Positions 26,401 through 40,780 of a stretch of DNA of 64,000 bases are shown one piece after another. The DNA is taken from contig VXAI01000021.1 of the NCBI GenBank assembly GCA_013399305.1, forward strand, positions 3,783,874-3,847,873, written 5' to 3'. The notes beneath the pieces are model-generated. The model saw only the letters and a list, made by a program, of their open reading frames with translations. It was not told the DNA's origin and did not search any database. Numbering within the stretch: the stretch's first letter is position 1; each line of letters begins with the position of its first letter. This DNA is from Rostratula benghalensis (taxonomy: Eukaryota; Chordata; Aves; Charadriiformes; Rostratulidae). The position numbers were made by a program, and so were the translations under genes.

Positions 26401-28644
26401 TCAGGATGTATTTGCATTTACATTAGAAGAGTACCTGCATACTGCATGTGAATGTCAATACAAATTAATTTTTGATAGCCAGACCCGCATCTGATGTATG
26501 AGTTAGCTGCACTTTTTGTCATGCAGTGTGTGAGGTACTGGGACATAAACATGACGTGCACTGGTCCATAAAATATTGTAAGGTCCACCAAGCAAATTAA
26601 AATCTATCATGAATTTGCTGCAACCATTATTTTCTTTTCAACAAACTAAATGCTGCAGTAGCAACTTCCTGTCATATACAATTGAGTCATCTTTCGGGTG
26701 AAAATATAACGGAAATGCTTCTCTTGTCCCATTGGTTTATGATCCGTCCAGTTTGCCGTGAATGTGAGATCAATGTAACCTGTTCATATGGTTGTAATAA
26801 GAAAGCAAGCTGCCAACAGTAGATACACAGGAGTAAAAATATCTTTTCAATGTTTCATTTTAGCTACATTTTTTTTTGTAGATTATTCACAAATGTATCT
26901 AGAATCACAGAATGCATGGGAATTGCTTTTGTTTCTTGTAGTTAATTGTACTTGCAGCTGATTTAGCTTTTTCTAGCTGAGTTCTGCTATTATTAGATAA
27001 GGTATTTACACTGGACTGGTCTATGGTTTTTCCATTTGCCCACTTAATCCCTTGAATGACTTTCAGTTTGTGCAGTTATCCTGCTGCATCTTCAGCCACT
27101 CTTTTTAACCATTTCTGATTTCAGAAAAAGATGGAGCTCGGAAAGTCATCTTTGCTGGGTTTCTTAGAGTGCCAATTCAGATAATACACTGCAAATGTAT
27201 TAGTTGTTTAGTGAGCCCAATACTACACGTGCAGGGCCAAACCACCAAAAATAATAGGGATACCTTTTTATTCTTTTATTTTTATTCTCCATTTTAATTA
27301 CCCGCAAAACCGATGATATAAAATTACTTAGGCAGATCCTCATTCTTGCAAAGGTGGTCATTCTGTCACCATTCCATACGTGTACATCATTTGTATGGAG
27401 TTTAAACTTATCTATTTGTTATGGACATTGCAGTCTTTCAGGCAAAAACCAATAAGTGTAGGTGTGCTGCCTAATGGAAGCAGGACTTAGAGTGTCTTTC
27501 ATTAGCAGTGAAGGACCATTGTGCTGGACTTTTGCATGCATCCAGACAAGGGAGAAGATAGGTTATCAGGAGGAGGAAGAACATTTAATCATTTCTACTT
27601 GCTCCACAGATTAGCTTTATCTTCTTGTTTCCAGTTTAAACAATAGATTTAGTGTTCCTTGCTGACAGCGTGAAAAACCCTGCATAAGGCTGATGGATAT
27701 GCTTCATGCACTGTAAGAGGACATTGCTTTAAAATTCCTAAGTTGCTCATACTGTAGTCTTCAAAGGTCAAAATGCCATGTTATATAGTATTAATTCTTC
27801 ACTGACTAAATGCATTATTGAAAAGTCAAGTTTCACATTTGAAAATATTAGCAGATGCTTTTTTCATCTCCAACCTTATCAAGTTTTAAGAAAAATGCAA
27901 AGTAGTTTTATGAAACAATTGAAGATAAGAAACCCTTCCTTTCTAAAGGCAACTAAATAAAATCAGTTCTGGACCTGGTTGTTGTCCTTTGTGATGTTTG
28001 ATTCTTTAATGGATTGTATTAAAAATTCTTTAATATTTCATAGATGAAACAATTAAGGGAAATTTTTTGTTCCATGTTACCTCTCATCATTCCTACTGTG
28101 TTGGCAGGGGTGCTGCTCCTGCTGGGATGTGATAGTTTCTTCTTTGTTTCCTATCTTAGTGAATAAGTACATTTTCAACATCACTAGCAAATGCTGTCTC
28201 CTCCTCCAACGGCAATAGTATATTGCTGATCACCTACTGCTCTGCTCAATAATGATTTCTGACCACTGCCTTCTATGCAGTCCACAGCCCATAGTTACCA
28301 CACTTGCTCATTGTTAGTGTTGTTTTTTCTGTTGTATTGCACAGCAACTTAATCAAGTTCAAGGCTGATGCGAAGATTTATGTGTGATGTTCTTGCTGAT
28401 GGTTAATGTTTTCTAGTCCATCTTTCTTCAGATCCTGTTTCACCTGGGACATTTCCCAACACATTTTTCTTCAGTAGTCTGTAGATGGGTATTTTCAGCC
28501 TATAGAATAGTATTAAAAATTTGTGCTCTTTTTAGCTGAAAGAGTGAAAGCAGAGATGTAGTGAATGTTGCATCTATGGTTGGGAGAAAGAGAAGACTGA
28601 GCCAGAGAAGTTCATGAAGGACTTGACTGTTAACTGAAATTTTT

Positions 28645-28848
28645 ACACAGAAAGGGTTATTAACCATTAGAATGGGCTGCCCAGGGAAGTGGTTGAGGCA
28701 CCATCCCTGGAGGTAATCAAAAAACAGGTTGACATACTGCTTAGTGACATGGTTTAGTGATTTATTTTTTTTTAATCAGAGTTAGATTGATGGTTGGAAT
28801 AGATGATCTTAAAGGTCCCTTCCAACCTAAACAATTCTATGATTCTGG
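28645..28848 (+). mobile_element. CR1 LINE, 3' fragment
   Basis: It contains the CR1 3' sequences ATGGGCTGCCCAGGGAAGTGG, CACCATCCCTGGAGGT, GACATGGTTTAGTGA and AAAGGTCCCTTCCAACCTAA, and ends with ATTCTATGATTCTGGGA. A T-rich stretch at about 28760-28774 interrupts the element. It is 5'-truncated, with no open frame, and lies about 880 bases before the SOX6 exon at 29732. Confidence 0.95.
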
Positions 28849-29680
28849 GATCACAAAACTGAGGAGAATTGACATTACCAATTGCTAGTATGATGTCCTT
28901 TTATATTTATAAATTTTTGAGCTTACTGCTCAAATACTACATGTTATCTATTGATAAGGGAAATGAACCCTTTTTACTTCTATTTTTGTGGTTTTGACTA
29001 TATAATACCTTCGCTGGTGCATGTAGTCTCAGTACCTGTGTTTTAGCACACATGACTTATTCTGCCACAAACTCATTTCCTCGCTCGGTCTTGTCTATAT
29101 TAGCCTGGAAAGTAACGTTGCTTTTTGTATATTAGAAGCATTATGACCTCTAAAAAAAAGGGTTTAATTTAAAGATCAGTGAATGAGCACAGGTAGACAT
29201 ATACCATAAGCTTTGTTTAACTGTGAATAGATGTGCGTAGATTCCTTGCTCCTCAGTCATTAGTGGCCTAGTTATTTTTCTAATTTTAAGGCTATGTTGT
29301 TTTCCATTAGCTGAGGATTTGTCTATCTATAATTTGTCCTTGCCTGTATATTTTCCCGCAGTGCTACATGTATTGCCCTTACTTAAGTAACTAAAGAAAA
29401 CTGTAAAAGTTTAATGCTTTCATTGAAAAAAGTTTTGAAAAGGTTTCTTTCTGACAAGGAAGACCCTTGATGAGGAGTACCTCAGACATGAAGTATGATT
29501 GTTAAAACCACGGAGAGGACTGGCCTTAAAAGAAAAAGAGCCCCTGTTAAGCACTGAAATGGAGAAATTAAAATCATAATGCTTCATTTAGGATCTGGAG
29601 AATACAAGTAGGCTCGTTAGTATTACAGACTAACATATAATGCATTCAGCTTTTAGCTGTTTGAGATCCTTCTGAGGTAA

Positions 29681-29950
<270 letters not shown>

Positions 29951-32900
29951 TGAACAAGAGTGATACAGTCACCCCACCCCTAAACACTACAAGATTTATG
30001 GCATAAAGAATGTGTTGGGTATCAAGAGCCAGAAAATTGCATAACTGGCAAAGGCTAGGATAAAGTTGTTCACAGGTTACCATGGTAATGGTAGCTTGAG
30101 GTCCATTAGGGATTTTAGACAAATATGCCAGTTTTTTAAAACTTTCTAAATTGTGTTTGTTGTCTGAGAGTCAAAGCAAGAATGTCTGTTTAGGTGAAAG
30201 CTCAACTCCTGCTTGAAATGTTATGATGAATTCTTAACTGAGTGTAGAGTTGTGAAGGATACTGTTCAGTGGTATTTGTTCTTTGTCTTTTAAAAGATAA
30301 ATGTTTATTTTAAACAATAGGAATGAATAAAACATGAACTAGATTGTTTTGCCTTAGGAATTCTCATCTTTCATCACCTTAATGACCCAGCATTTGTGGC
30401 TAGGAGAATGGGAAACTGTTTTAAGTGTAAAGAGTGCCTAGTTCTGACCTATATATCTAGAACTGTGGCTGAAGAAATAATTTTTTTTTTTTACAGTCTG
30501 CTCAGATATTGTTACAAGTGTTAGAGAGAGAAAAATGAGAAGAAATGATGGAGCTGTAAGACAGTTTATGTATTTGGCCCTTATTCAGATATTTTCATCA
30601 ACTTTGGTAAGATTTTGGCCTTACTAGGAACTAAATAGAATTGGAGAATGACTTTATTAGGGTATGTGTACACATGATCAGGGTCCACTATGAAAATCTC
30701 TCTTTGTGTCAAACAGAATTAAGTCGTCTTGGTTGATTCTTCAAAAATACCTTCTAGTTTGTGAGCTCATACATGAATTTGAACCAGGGAAGATGTGGGA
30801 GCAGGAGATTCTGACATAGATAAAAAGGTGTGGAGGCTTTTGTGTGCATTCCATTAGTTATTCATGTAATTCAGTGTTGTTTTGTGGCATTAAAAACAAC
30901 ACAAGAAGAATATTTGCAATCACAAGGCAGTAGAACTTTCTGATCCCTTTTTTCTTTCAAACAAATAAGTTTAGAATGATTTTACCTCCTCAGTTTCGTG
31001 GGATTGTCTCAGTGCACTTCAAACAGTGCATTTTAGTATCCGTTGGCTCATGTAGGAATGCAGATTTCAATTAAAATAGATGCTGATACAATAATATGTT
31101 TCAATATGGGATAAAATCATATAGGGATGAAAGTAGGCTTTCAGATTTCTTGGCATAATTGTTAAATGCCAGCACATAGATAAATGTGTTCTATAGGTGT
31201 CCTTTCTGAAGCTGGTGAAACATCTCTGAAGAGAGAATGTCCCAGATTCTTTACTACCATCTGTCTGTTTTCAGCTGTAAAGATCACTCTTTTAAAAATT
31301 GCTTTCTTAGATTTGGTGGTTAGACTACGAAAACTATTTTAAATGTTACTTTGGCAAAGTTGTTTTTTACAGTCAGTAACAGTCGTTCGACACTCCATGC
31401 TAATCAAAGGTCTTGGCTCATACTTTGCTGCGGGAGTATACAAGTTGCTGCTGATTGTAGTGACACCACAGCTAAGACTTTTCCAGGAGTATACTGATTA
31501 GTGTGCTAATAAAAACGTGCATCAAAAAATTTAAACATACCATCTTACTGTAAGGATTGAAGCTTTTCATAGCTTATTTTTGTATGAATTCCCTAGAATT
31601 TTCTGTACTTCCTCTGTATTAGTATACACTAGTTGATTTAAGAGAGGCATGTGCACAGCAGAGAGATCTCTCTCACCGAGTCTGAGCCTTCCATGCCTTT
31701 TGTTTTCACCAGCTGTGAAATAAAGGTCATTTCTGATCTATAAAATAGTCTTACCTTTTATGGATCACATGATACTGGAAAACTATTCTAAAGTCTGCCT
31801 GTAAGTTCAAAGGTAATTGACTGCATCTTCACATTAAATTATTTTCAATTAATCCAGCATTTTATGTAGAAATAAAAGGTCCCTTTTTTACAGAAAATAA
31901 TTAATGAATATCGGACTGGTATCCTATAAACTAACACGGAAATATAATTAAGAAAAAGACTGGAAATTCTTCAGGATATTACAGCAAGGAAGTTCAATGG
32001 TTTTAAATATCTGTGTAGACTAGGAATATCAAAATTCTTATGACAGTTTTGAATACCTATTTCGGTGTTCAGAGGCTTCTCTGAATTAAAAATAAGTAAG
32101 CTCTCCATGCCTGTTTGTTTGGAGTATAATAACATTTTATAAACAATTACTATTTTAAGACTGATCTTTGTTGTGACTGTGGGTGCTGCAACTAACTTGG
32201 TGCAGAGGCAGTTGGAGAAATGAGGTCTGACATTATAAAAATGTTTTGCCATCTCTTATAAAGGACACAATTAATAACCTAATCATACATGTACCACACA
32301 TAATGATCTTTAATATTTATCTTTTACTATGGTTCTCTATGGAGTTCTTTTCCTAAAATGGTGTGCAGCCAACACTGTTGAGAAGCCTCTTGTGTAATAA
32401 GTCCTGATCTGTCACAGAATTGCTTACCCAAATTGAAAAGTACCAGCTGATTTTTTTTGAGCAAACAGGTAGCCTAATATAATTGCTCTAATGAATGTAA
32501 TGGGAAAAAGACTTGCATATCTGTTTATACTACTGTGTAAAATCTGTGGGGCTTGAAGTCTTGCATCACTCCCTTGAAATAAATGTTAGAATATTCTATA
32601 GGGAGGAGATCCATGACCATCAATGTAGCTGTGGGAATTGGGCTAACATACGGTCATATGTCAAAGTAATTTTAGAGTTAGAAGCGGAATAAAGAACTCA
32701 AGAATTCTGGTCATCTGCTCTAACTCCCATGCGAGTGCAGCAACAAGTCTCCTTCAATGTTATCGCAGTAGCTTTCCGGTCCACCTATAGGATCTGAATT
32801 TGAGTAGTATGAGTTGCTGGTGTCAAATACTGAAACATTTTGTGGTGTACCTTCTGATTTTAGGTGTCTGCTATGGATGTATATACTGTTGTAGTCTCTG

Positions 32901-33674
32901 TTGTACTTCATAACATTGGAAAAGAAATATATACTGTAAGACTTTATTGTGTCTAAATAGATAGACTTAATCAGGGTCCTTTGGCTTCTGAAAATAAATC
33001 GTCTAATGAGAATTTCATCTGAGCAGCTGTGACTGAGGAGGTCAACAGGCATTGCCTAAGAGAATATGGTCCAGCTGGTTAAATCTGGTTGTTGTAGTGA
33101 TTTAAATGGTCAAGTGCTGCTTGTAATCCAGGACCGTCTGTTTGTAAAGGAAAGAGTGAGTGCTTCAGCATAATGTACAGCTGTTTTAATCTCTCTTTAA
33201 TAATAGTGCTTCAGCCAGTGTCATGTCTTGTGTATAACACTGAGAACATGAGCACCTCATATAGTGCTGAATTTATCTTAGGTATGTTTTTAGCATTATT
33301 TGTAGTTTGAACAAAGATTGCCAACATTACAGGATAAACAGCGGGTGTTTTTTTTTTTTTACTTTGTGGTCCAGTATTTGCATACTTTGTACATTAGGGC
33401 ATTCCTGTGTCATAACTTGTAATAATTTGAAAATTAAAAAGTTGATAAGAAAATTGTAACTGTGGGAAAAACAAAAAAAAAAGGCTAGCTACAAATATTT
33501 AGAGTTAATTTGAGTATGTAAAGACTTTGCTGACATGTGTTCTTGTAAGACAGAAGAGGTCAGAAATGAACAGGTGTCTAATTTAATCAACAACACTAGA
33601 CTCTAGGGCCTCTTAGATAACGTCGATATATAAATCTTTTTAGTTTTTGTATGAACAGAAGTATTGTTTTACTG

Positions 33675-33695
33675 TTTTTTTTTTTTTTTTTTTTT
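33675..33695. repeat. T21 homopolymer
   Basis: Twenty-one uninterrupted T residues. Either an insertion-derived poly-A on the minus strand or simple slippage could explain it; no retrocopy body was recognised beside it. Confidence 0.95.
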
Positions 33696-36313
33696 CCTTT
33701 GGAAGTATCCTCTAGTACAACCAAGTATTAAATCTCTTTACAGCTCAAGTGAAGAGTTTATGTTTGATGGTATGATCCAACTGTTTTTCCCCTTCTATTC
33801 CCCTTCAGTAGAAGATTTTCTTCAGAATATTGCTGATATTACTTTTGTGAGACAGATTTACATCTCCTGGGCTGCCTGAATTTAGGCTGAGAGTTGGCTT
33901 CCAGACAACTATGCTACTGTACTCCATCATAAGCCGCTATGAGCAATAATTAGTAGTACACATCTTGTCTGTAGCTAGGAGAGCAGATTTCCCCCTTTCG
34001 GATCTGGAATGCTAGGTTGGCAGGTCAGCTGGCACTTCTGAGCTCGAAACTGGGCATGTCATTTCTGCTGAGTGCTAAGCCCTCATTACCCAGGGCCTGG
34101 ATTCCTAATTCACTTTTGACCTTGATTCTGAGCGATGTATACAGTATCATTTTTCAGCCGAGCACAGTTCAGAATTCTAGCACAAGCTTTTTATAAACTG
34201 CTTCCCATTCTTGTTTCCTCCTTGAAGACCATAGTTGAACATTCAGAGATCAAAGATTTTAACGTATGCATGTTGGAATAATGAACATCTATATAAAGAG
34301 TAGTATATTCATAAATTTCCATCTATTCTCTGTCATGTGCACCTGTTTATACTCTCTCTCTATGGGTAGATATATGTAACTCATAGTGATATATAATACG
34401 TCTAAAGATATCTAAATTAAAAATTAAAGATCCACATGTATTATTCATTTTATATGCAATAGGGAAAATCTTACTACACTTCTTGATAGTGGTGGGTTTT
34501 CTGATTTTGTGTTTAGTTATTTTTTTTTCATCCAGCTTCATGAGTTAATAATATAAAAGAAAGCCTTCAATTATTGACTTGAAATTGGTTAACACTTTCT
34601 CTATAAAATTTTCTGTCACGCCAGTAAGGGCTGTATATGCAAGTATTGCACACACAAATTTGTACATATTTCCTTTTCACTGGGAAATAAAGACTTAAGC
34701 TTTCACATACCGTGTTTTATAACTGGACACTGGTAAACCATTTTTATTATGATTTTATGCAGTTTTTTAATTTTTTATTTTTTTAATGGAATCTGTGTGT
34801 GCTATATCATATTAAAAGAATGGTGAATTTTAGTTTTGTATTCTTTGATTTAAGGTGGCCATGGATGAGAACAGACAGGGTTCAGGCATATACACTTGTT
34901 TTCTGTTACTGTTTTAAGCATAACCCTTGAGGAAATTATATGTCAGGAGTTTTTTCTTGTGGATCAGGTCTAGAAGTGAATTATGAAGTGAACCTGTTGT
35001 TAAGGAATATTTTTAAATGTTTTTCAGAAGATTTAATGTTATATGTCTTCTGGTGTGCTCTATAGCCACACTTTCCACTGATGAAGGTGCGACACTGGTT
35101 GTCCTAATACACCTGGCATTTATAGACTTCTTTCTTCATCAGTTTCCTTGATGGTTACATATATTTTCTGTTTAAGGATTTATCAATGTTACTGGGATTT
35201 TGTATTAGGATTTTCCAAATTAATTGTTAAAAATGAATTAATACTACTGTTCTATTTTTGGTGATACTTAGGGAATTTGTAAACGTCAACTGAGGTTCCT
35301 CTCTGGAAGAAACCAACTCTTTGAATGTAAAAAACCCCACCTTCTTCAAAATCCTTTCATCATCTTTGAAAAACCTTACTGTATCTGCTAGGTGCCGCCT
35401 TTGTCACGTTGCCCTTTTATACGTAAAAATCATTTTAGTAAGCAAATTCAGAATCAGTTATGTATATAGTTAATTTAATACAGATCTTTTACTTGCTTTT
35501 TGTCAGAAGCTGTATATGGTAGCAGCTATGCTGAGGAATTTTTATGCTAAGCCCCAAACATGCTTCTAAAGCAAAAACAAAAAAGCCCCAGACTCCACAG
35601 AATAAACAGATGACTTAGATCAAGTTAGAGAACAGATATGAGGCACATTTTCCTAAACTGCTGTTTTCTTGAATTACTTACCTCTTTACCGTATAATTAA
35701 AGGCAACTCACTGTCTCTTTTTTTTTACTCAATGATCTTGGTAAAATCACATTGGTCGCTCCTTTTTCTTGCAATTTATGCTGCTGCTTTGAAAAAAATG
35801 CTCTTCTATTTACAGAAATTTTATAGCATAAAATTTCTAAGAATTCTATTTTTGAAGTGTACAGTCGATTCCTATGTCTTAATGTGTTAAAGCAATTTAG
35901 GACGTTTTAGGAATGTCACCACAAAGAAAGTGGTTTCTAGGATTATTTTTCTGGTAAATAGAAGAAGATGCAGCCTATTTTTTTCTATTAAAAATTCATT
36001 CCTGTTGGAAGCAGAGAGGACTTTAATGAACTTGTTTTTAACACTGAGAATGCAACCTATGTTTACGTAATTTTTATTTTTTTTTGTCAAAGGTAGACCC
36101 AGCCTGTAAAACCATACAGTATCTGATGATTAATATTTTGTCTCATATTTTTATTTATCCTTTTAGATATATAAGATTTTTACAATTTTTATTATGTCCT
36201 CTCTTATATCTTTTAAGTCTTTGAGTACTTTCTGTGATTAAATGCTATCTCACAATTTTTGTGTAAGAAACTAGCACATGTTGTCATCTTTCCCCCTTAA
36301 CTTTGCACATTAT

Positions 36314-36360
36314 CTGCTTGTCTACACTACAGCTTTGACCAGTGTTGTAGCATTTGAGCA
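36314..36360. mobile_element. Possible half copy of the TGTCTACACT MITE
   Basis: TGTCTACACTACAG at about 36320-36333 matches the terminus of the element at 9537-9700 at 13 of 14 positions. No partner terminus was found nearby, so this would be a truncated copy. Confidence 0.3.
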
Positions 36361-38239
36361 TCTAGTCATTAGTCAGGTTCTGTGTGGAGAACAGTATAGT
36401 AACTCTTCAGCGTTTTTCAGTATGTCTCACGCTACAGCTGAAATTTTCCCTTCAGTTTTCTTTGTTCTGAAATTTGGTTCATGTATGAACAAATCATGTA
36501 TGATTTTTCATAATGGGATCTGGTGGAAGTTGAATGAAATAGCCACGTGAGGACCTGTCAGCAAAAATATACCGTGGTTACTATCAGGCAGTTGCCTAGA
36601 TGTAGGGCCTGTGCCATTTTATGGAGGTTCTGTTTCGCAATGCAGGTTGTTTTCTTGTGTACCTCTACAAAAGTATTGCTTTTGCTAATAAGTAAAGTTG
36701 ACCATAGCTTGAATCTTGATGTGGGGAGAGTCTGAAATTCCGGGCTCACTTCTGAGAACTGGAATGTCCCCTCTAGCTATGATTAACTCTTTAACCTATT
36801 TTTGGGTAGATGTTTTCTTTCACTATTTTGAGATGCTCACATTATACAGAGGAAATGTCTCTATTCAGCCCTGAATATCTGAGATGAGTAAAATCCTTTT
36901 CATTAGAATGAAAAGGCTTTTAGCCTTTCTTCATTGTCTCTGAACTGGAGCAGTAGATAGGAACAGATTAAACAGAGACAGTCCAAGATCTTTTCAACAC
37001 TAGCATCTATGGACCATTCTAACCAGTTCCTCCCAAGTGACTGTGTTTTCCAAAGTCTTACCTCTGAGTTGGTTATCTCATCTCATCTGATCTTTTTCTT
37101 TAATCCCTCTATACCCCTCAATTCTGATGTTGTCCACCACTGGATACAATTTAGTTAATTTTAATTTTTACTATTTGACAAATGGTCTCCTTGGTTCCAT
37201 TTATATAATATTCTGCACTATGCTCCTCTACACTTTTTTCTCCTTTTTAAACATGGTGCAAGATCTGCTGTCTTTATGCTTTTTGTATGTTATTAGTATT
37301 ATGAAACCATTATTTAAAAAATGTATCTAAACCAGCTTTTTCCTTAGAGGGGTAAGAAATGCACTTTCAGTATGGATGGGTACAACTGACACTGGGCTCT
37401 CTGGCAAAGCATGTAAGTGAGCAAATAGATGTAAAAATATGGAGAGTTGCTTCAGTTGCATGATCTTGGCAGCAGAAAAATAAATTCATACTTCATTGGT
37501 TTCTGATGTACTGTGACACAAACGATGTTACTATCAGATCATGTTTTAAAATGGGAATTGGAATACATTTTGTAGTCATCAGGTTAATAGTAGGGACAAG
37601 ACTGCAATACTTCCCTTCCTGCAATTGCTAATGTAAATATCAAAATATGAGGAAAAGATAGGGCTCGAATGAGGCTGATCTTGTTTGCCATTGTATTTTC
37701 CAAGTTCTGTAGGGTGAATGACCTCAGATTTCTTTGGTGATGAACTTTAGTTTTAGTTGGTCTAATTTGCTTTGCCATCCCTGCTGTTTTGCAACAGGGC
37801 CTAAAAGTGCTTTAAGTGCTTGTGACTGGGGTAATGAATGAAAATATCTTTCCAGCACTGAGAGTATTGCATTAGACTGAATAGTCACCTTACTTGTAAA
37901 AGCACTATTAGAGAGGGGCAGCTGTAAGTAAGGATAACGATTTGTGTCCAGTGCTTATTTACTGAAAATTGTAAATGTATTATTTATTGAGAGCTCTCCA
38001 GACAGTGCTTGTCAGAATAAAAATGTCAACTCTAAGCAAAATGTTATAATACATAATAAAAATGCTTGGTACGCACTTTAGAGATGCAGCTAATTAGATC
38101 TGCTTTTCTTAAAGAAATGACAGTAAAAATGCTCAGCAGCATATACATTTTAAATGCTGATATATTCCTTATTTCTCTGTACAGTATTTGGTTTAGGTAC
38201 CTTATCATTACTTAAAAATAATTTTGACAACTTTATTTG

Positions 38240-38470
38240 GTTGCCACAAGAGAGGCAGAGGCGTTCGCTGCCTGTCTGCACGAGGCAGCCACATGCTCAG
38301 GCTGTCTTGTTTGTTCAACAGAGAGAGCAGCTACTCTCACCTCTGCGTTTCAGTCTGAAACTCCAAGAAGCCACTTCCTCCTTGAGGAAAACCTGCCTCC
38401 AGTGGAAAAAATACTTATTAACATTAATCTTCACCCATGCTAATTAGTGCCAAACAAATATTATGTTAAG
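38240..38470. promoter_or_regulatory. Candidate enhancer with octamer/homeobox/FOX motif cluster
   Basis: A CpG-containing, unusually mixed stretch (38240-38400) ends in a tight cluster: ATGCTAAT (38437-38444, POU octamer class) overlapping TAATTAG (38441-38447, homeodomain), then CAAACAAATA (38451-38460, forkhead-like). Two chance frames overlap here, and neither looks like protein. Confidence 0.35.
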
Positions 38471-38883
38471 AAGACTAAATCCATTCAACATCAGTTTTAC
38501 TTTTGTGTGTTATTAAATATAAGTAACAATTAAGAAAAAAGGGAAGAGTATAGTTAATTTTTTCCATTTAAAATACTGCATTATTTAAGTATTTTTAATA
38601 CATTTTTTGTTTTTCCTGAAATTTGTAATGGAAAGAATTTGAGCTTAAAAAATTTGGAAATCTTCTAGAGTATTTTATAATATGAAGGGGGAAACTAGAT
38701 TTTTAATTTGTCCTCTTTACAAAGAACTACTCAGTTCAGCATCATAAAATTTAGGATGGCATCATTAAAAGCAGGTTTCTTCTTTCAAGTACATCAGCCA
38801 ATATATGAAAGTGCCTTACAATATTTCTTTCAGTGACAAAATATGTCTCTATGTTCTCCTGCACTCAGTTTGCTTTCTGTTTC

Positions 38884-39440
38884 ATAGAGCAGGAGAATCA
38901 CACAGTGATTGAGATGGGAAGGAACCACTAGCAATTGTCCGGTTCAGCCACCCCCACTCAGAGCAGGTTTGCCTCAAAAAGGTTGCTCAGGGCCGTGTCC
39001 CATTAGTTTTCAGGTATCTCCAAGGCTGAAAACTCCAGAACCGGTTCAGTGTTTTGTTCATCCTTACAATAAGAAAGTTTTTTCTTATGTTTCAAGTTCC
39101 TTTGTTTCCATTTGTGCCCTTTGCTTCTGGGTCTGTCACTGGGTACCACTGAGAAGAGCATGGGTCTGTCTTCTATACTCCAGCCATCAGATATGTATAT
39201 TTGACTCCTTGGAGCCTGCTCTTTTCCTGGCTACACACTCACAGCTCTCTCAGTCCCACTGTGTACAAGAGGTGCTCAAATCAGTTGATTTGTGGTCCTT
39301 TGCTGGACTCTCTCCAGTGTGCAGCACTGGACACCCCGCCTCAGGTGTGGTCTCATATATGGTTCATTTTAAGACCTCTGTTCTGCACTGTAGGACTTAC
39401 CTGGTACTGTTGCAGCCAAGAAGGGCCGTATCACAAATGC
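38884..39440 (-). mobile_element. CR1 LINE, antisense copy of about 550 bases
   Basis: Read on the + strand it opens with the reverse of a CR1 tail (AGAATCACACAGTGATTGAG), then matches the antisense CR1 3' region: CTCCAAGGCTGAAAACTCC, GTCACTGGGTACCACTGA, CAGCTCTCTCAGTCC, GCTGGACTCTCTCCAGTG and CTCAGGTGTGGTCTCA. It is diverged and has internal gaps. A 210-codon open frame on the + strand (38909-39541) runs through it and is an artefact of the antisense repeat. The left (3') end is clear; the right (5') end is approximate. Confidence 0.92.
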
Positions 39441-40714
39441 TCAAGCGTTTACCATGTATGCTCAAGCCCTGTCTGAATCCTATTCATCTGTATAATTTGA
39501 GTTTTAGCCCTGCATGTGTGCTGTCACTTCCCAGTGCATAGTTGATGAGTGTAAAGTGAAAACCAGGAACAAAACATAAGTCAGTGTTCTGAACTACATG
39601 CTTCTGTGCATCCTAAGTGTATTTTGAATTATGATGCATCCTTCAAATTCACATTTGCTTTTTCCTTATTTTCTCATTGGCATGTTGATCTCCAAAATTA
39701 ATCCAAAGTTAACAGTCATAAATGTGTCTAAATCTTCCCTATTCTGTACTACTTTAATAATGGAATGGTGGTGTTTAGATTGTGATGCTCATGAAAAAAG
39801 AGTGCAATAGTCCTTGTTAAACACGGTCGTGAGTGCAAATACAGTGTAAACATCTGCAGATAGCTCCTGCTAGCATTGCTCTGTCCTGACTAGCAGCACC
39901 CATTCTGCTGCAGTCTTGGGTCGTTTTTTAATATGGGCTGCCAATCGGTAAAACCATGCCAAAATGTCTTGTTCTACAGCCTAGCATTTTGGAATGTATC
40001 TAATAGCTGTTTTCTTTCATTAATCATAATATATTTTTAGTTTTACTTACATAGGTGCCCAGAGTTCCTGGGCACAGTGCCCCATGTATGAATGCCTGTT
40101 TATTTTCATCTTCCTTTTTGTTAACTGTTTTACTTAATGCTTTACATAACTGTTTGCCATATTTCAACGTGAAGCTATAATGCACTGCTGCCCGCTCACA
40201 TCTCTTACAGAACTTGATGTGACATCACCTTCTATGGTGAATCGTGATCTTCACTGAACCTAAAAAACCCCATCTTGAATACGATTCTGTCTTTTATTTG
40301 TTTGAAAATGTTGAGGCAAGCAGGCTCTTTCACCCATCTGGAGGAACGCTGAACACTACAGTCTAGAGTGCCTGCATTGGCACCAAAAACATCGAGAGAT
40401 CTGTACTGAATTTCTTGTTAGTCTAACACCACCTTAAGACCGAATTCTGTGTGCATTTATAGCTCCACTGTGTGTGTTAAGGGATATGCATGGGGACAAG
40501 GTTTGCTCTCTATCTTCAAATTTACCTGCATTTTCAATGTTTAAAACAGCTCTGGTTCTCAGTATAGGTCTTAGCAGTCCTTATCGTATCTTAAATATGT
40601 AGCATGCAGATTACTTTTAAATATTTACAATGAAACAAAAACTAAACACATCGGGCAGAGGTTCATTAAAATGTCAGAAGAACTTGCTGTAGTGAAAAAT
40701 AAATATTGAACCAA

Positions 40715-40780
40715 GTTTATTCCTGAGGTGACTCTATTAATTTCAATAGAATTACTACAGGAGTAATTCACAAAAAATCT
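40715..40780. mobile_element. Short palindromic relic (GACTCTATTAATTTC type)
   Basis: GTGACTCTATTAATTTCAAT is followed by its imperfect inverse, AGAATTACTACAGG. This fits the old palindromic repeat whose core is an ACTCCATTGA..TCAATGGAGT type hairpin in reptiles and birds. It is diverged. Confidence 0.4.

Noticed and set aside
26900..26930. AGAATCACAGAATGCATGGG resembling the reverse of a CR1 tail
   Set aside because: The similarity stops after about 18 bases with no CR1 body, too short to support.
32680..32760. Sequence reminiscent of an old antisense LINE tail
   Set aside because: Only loose similarity to CR1/L2 3' ends; no diagnostic terminal repeat.
38909..39541. 210-codon open frame on the + strand
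   Set aside because: It lies almost wholly inside an antisense CR1 retrotransposon copy and has no protein-like composition.
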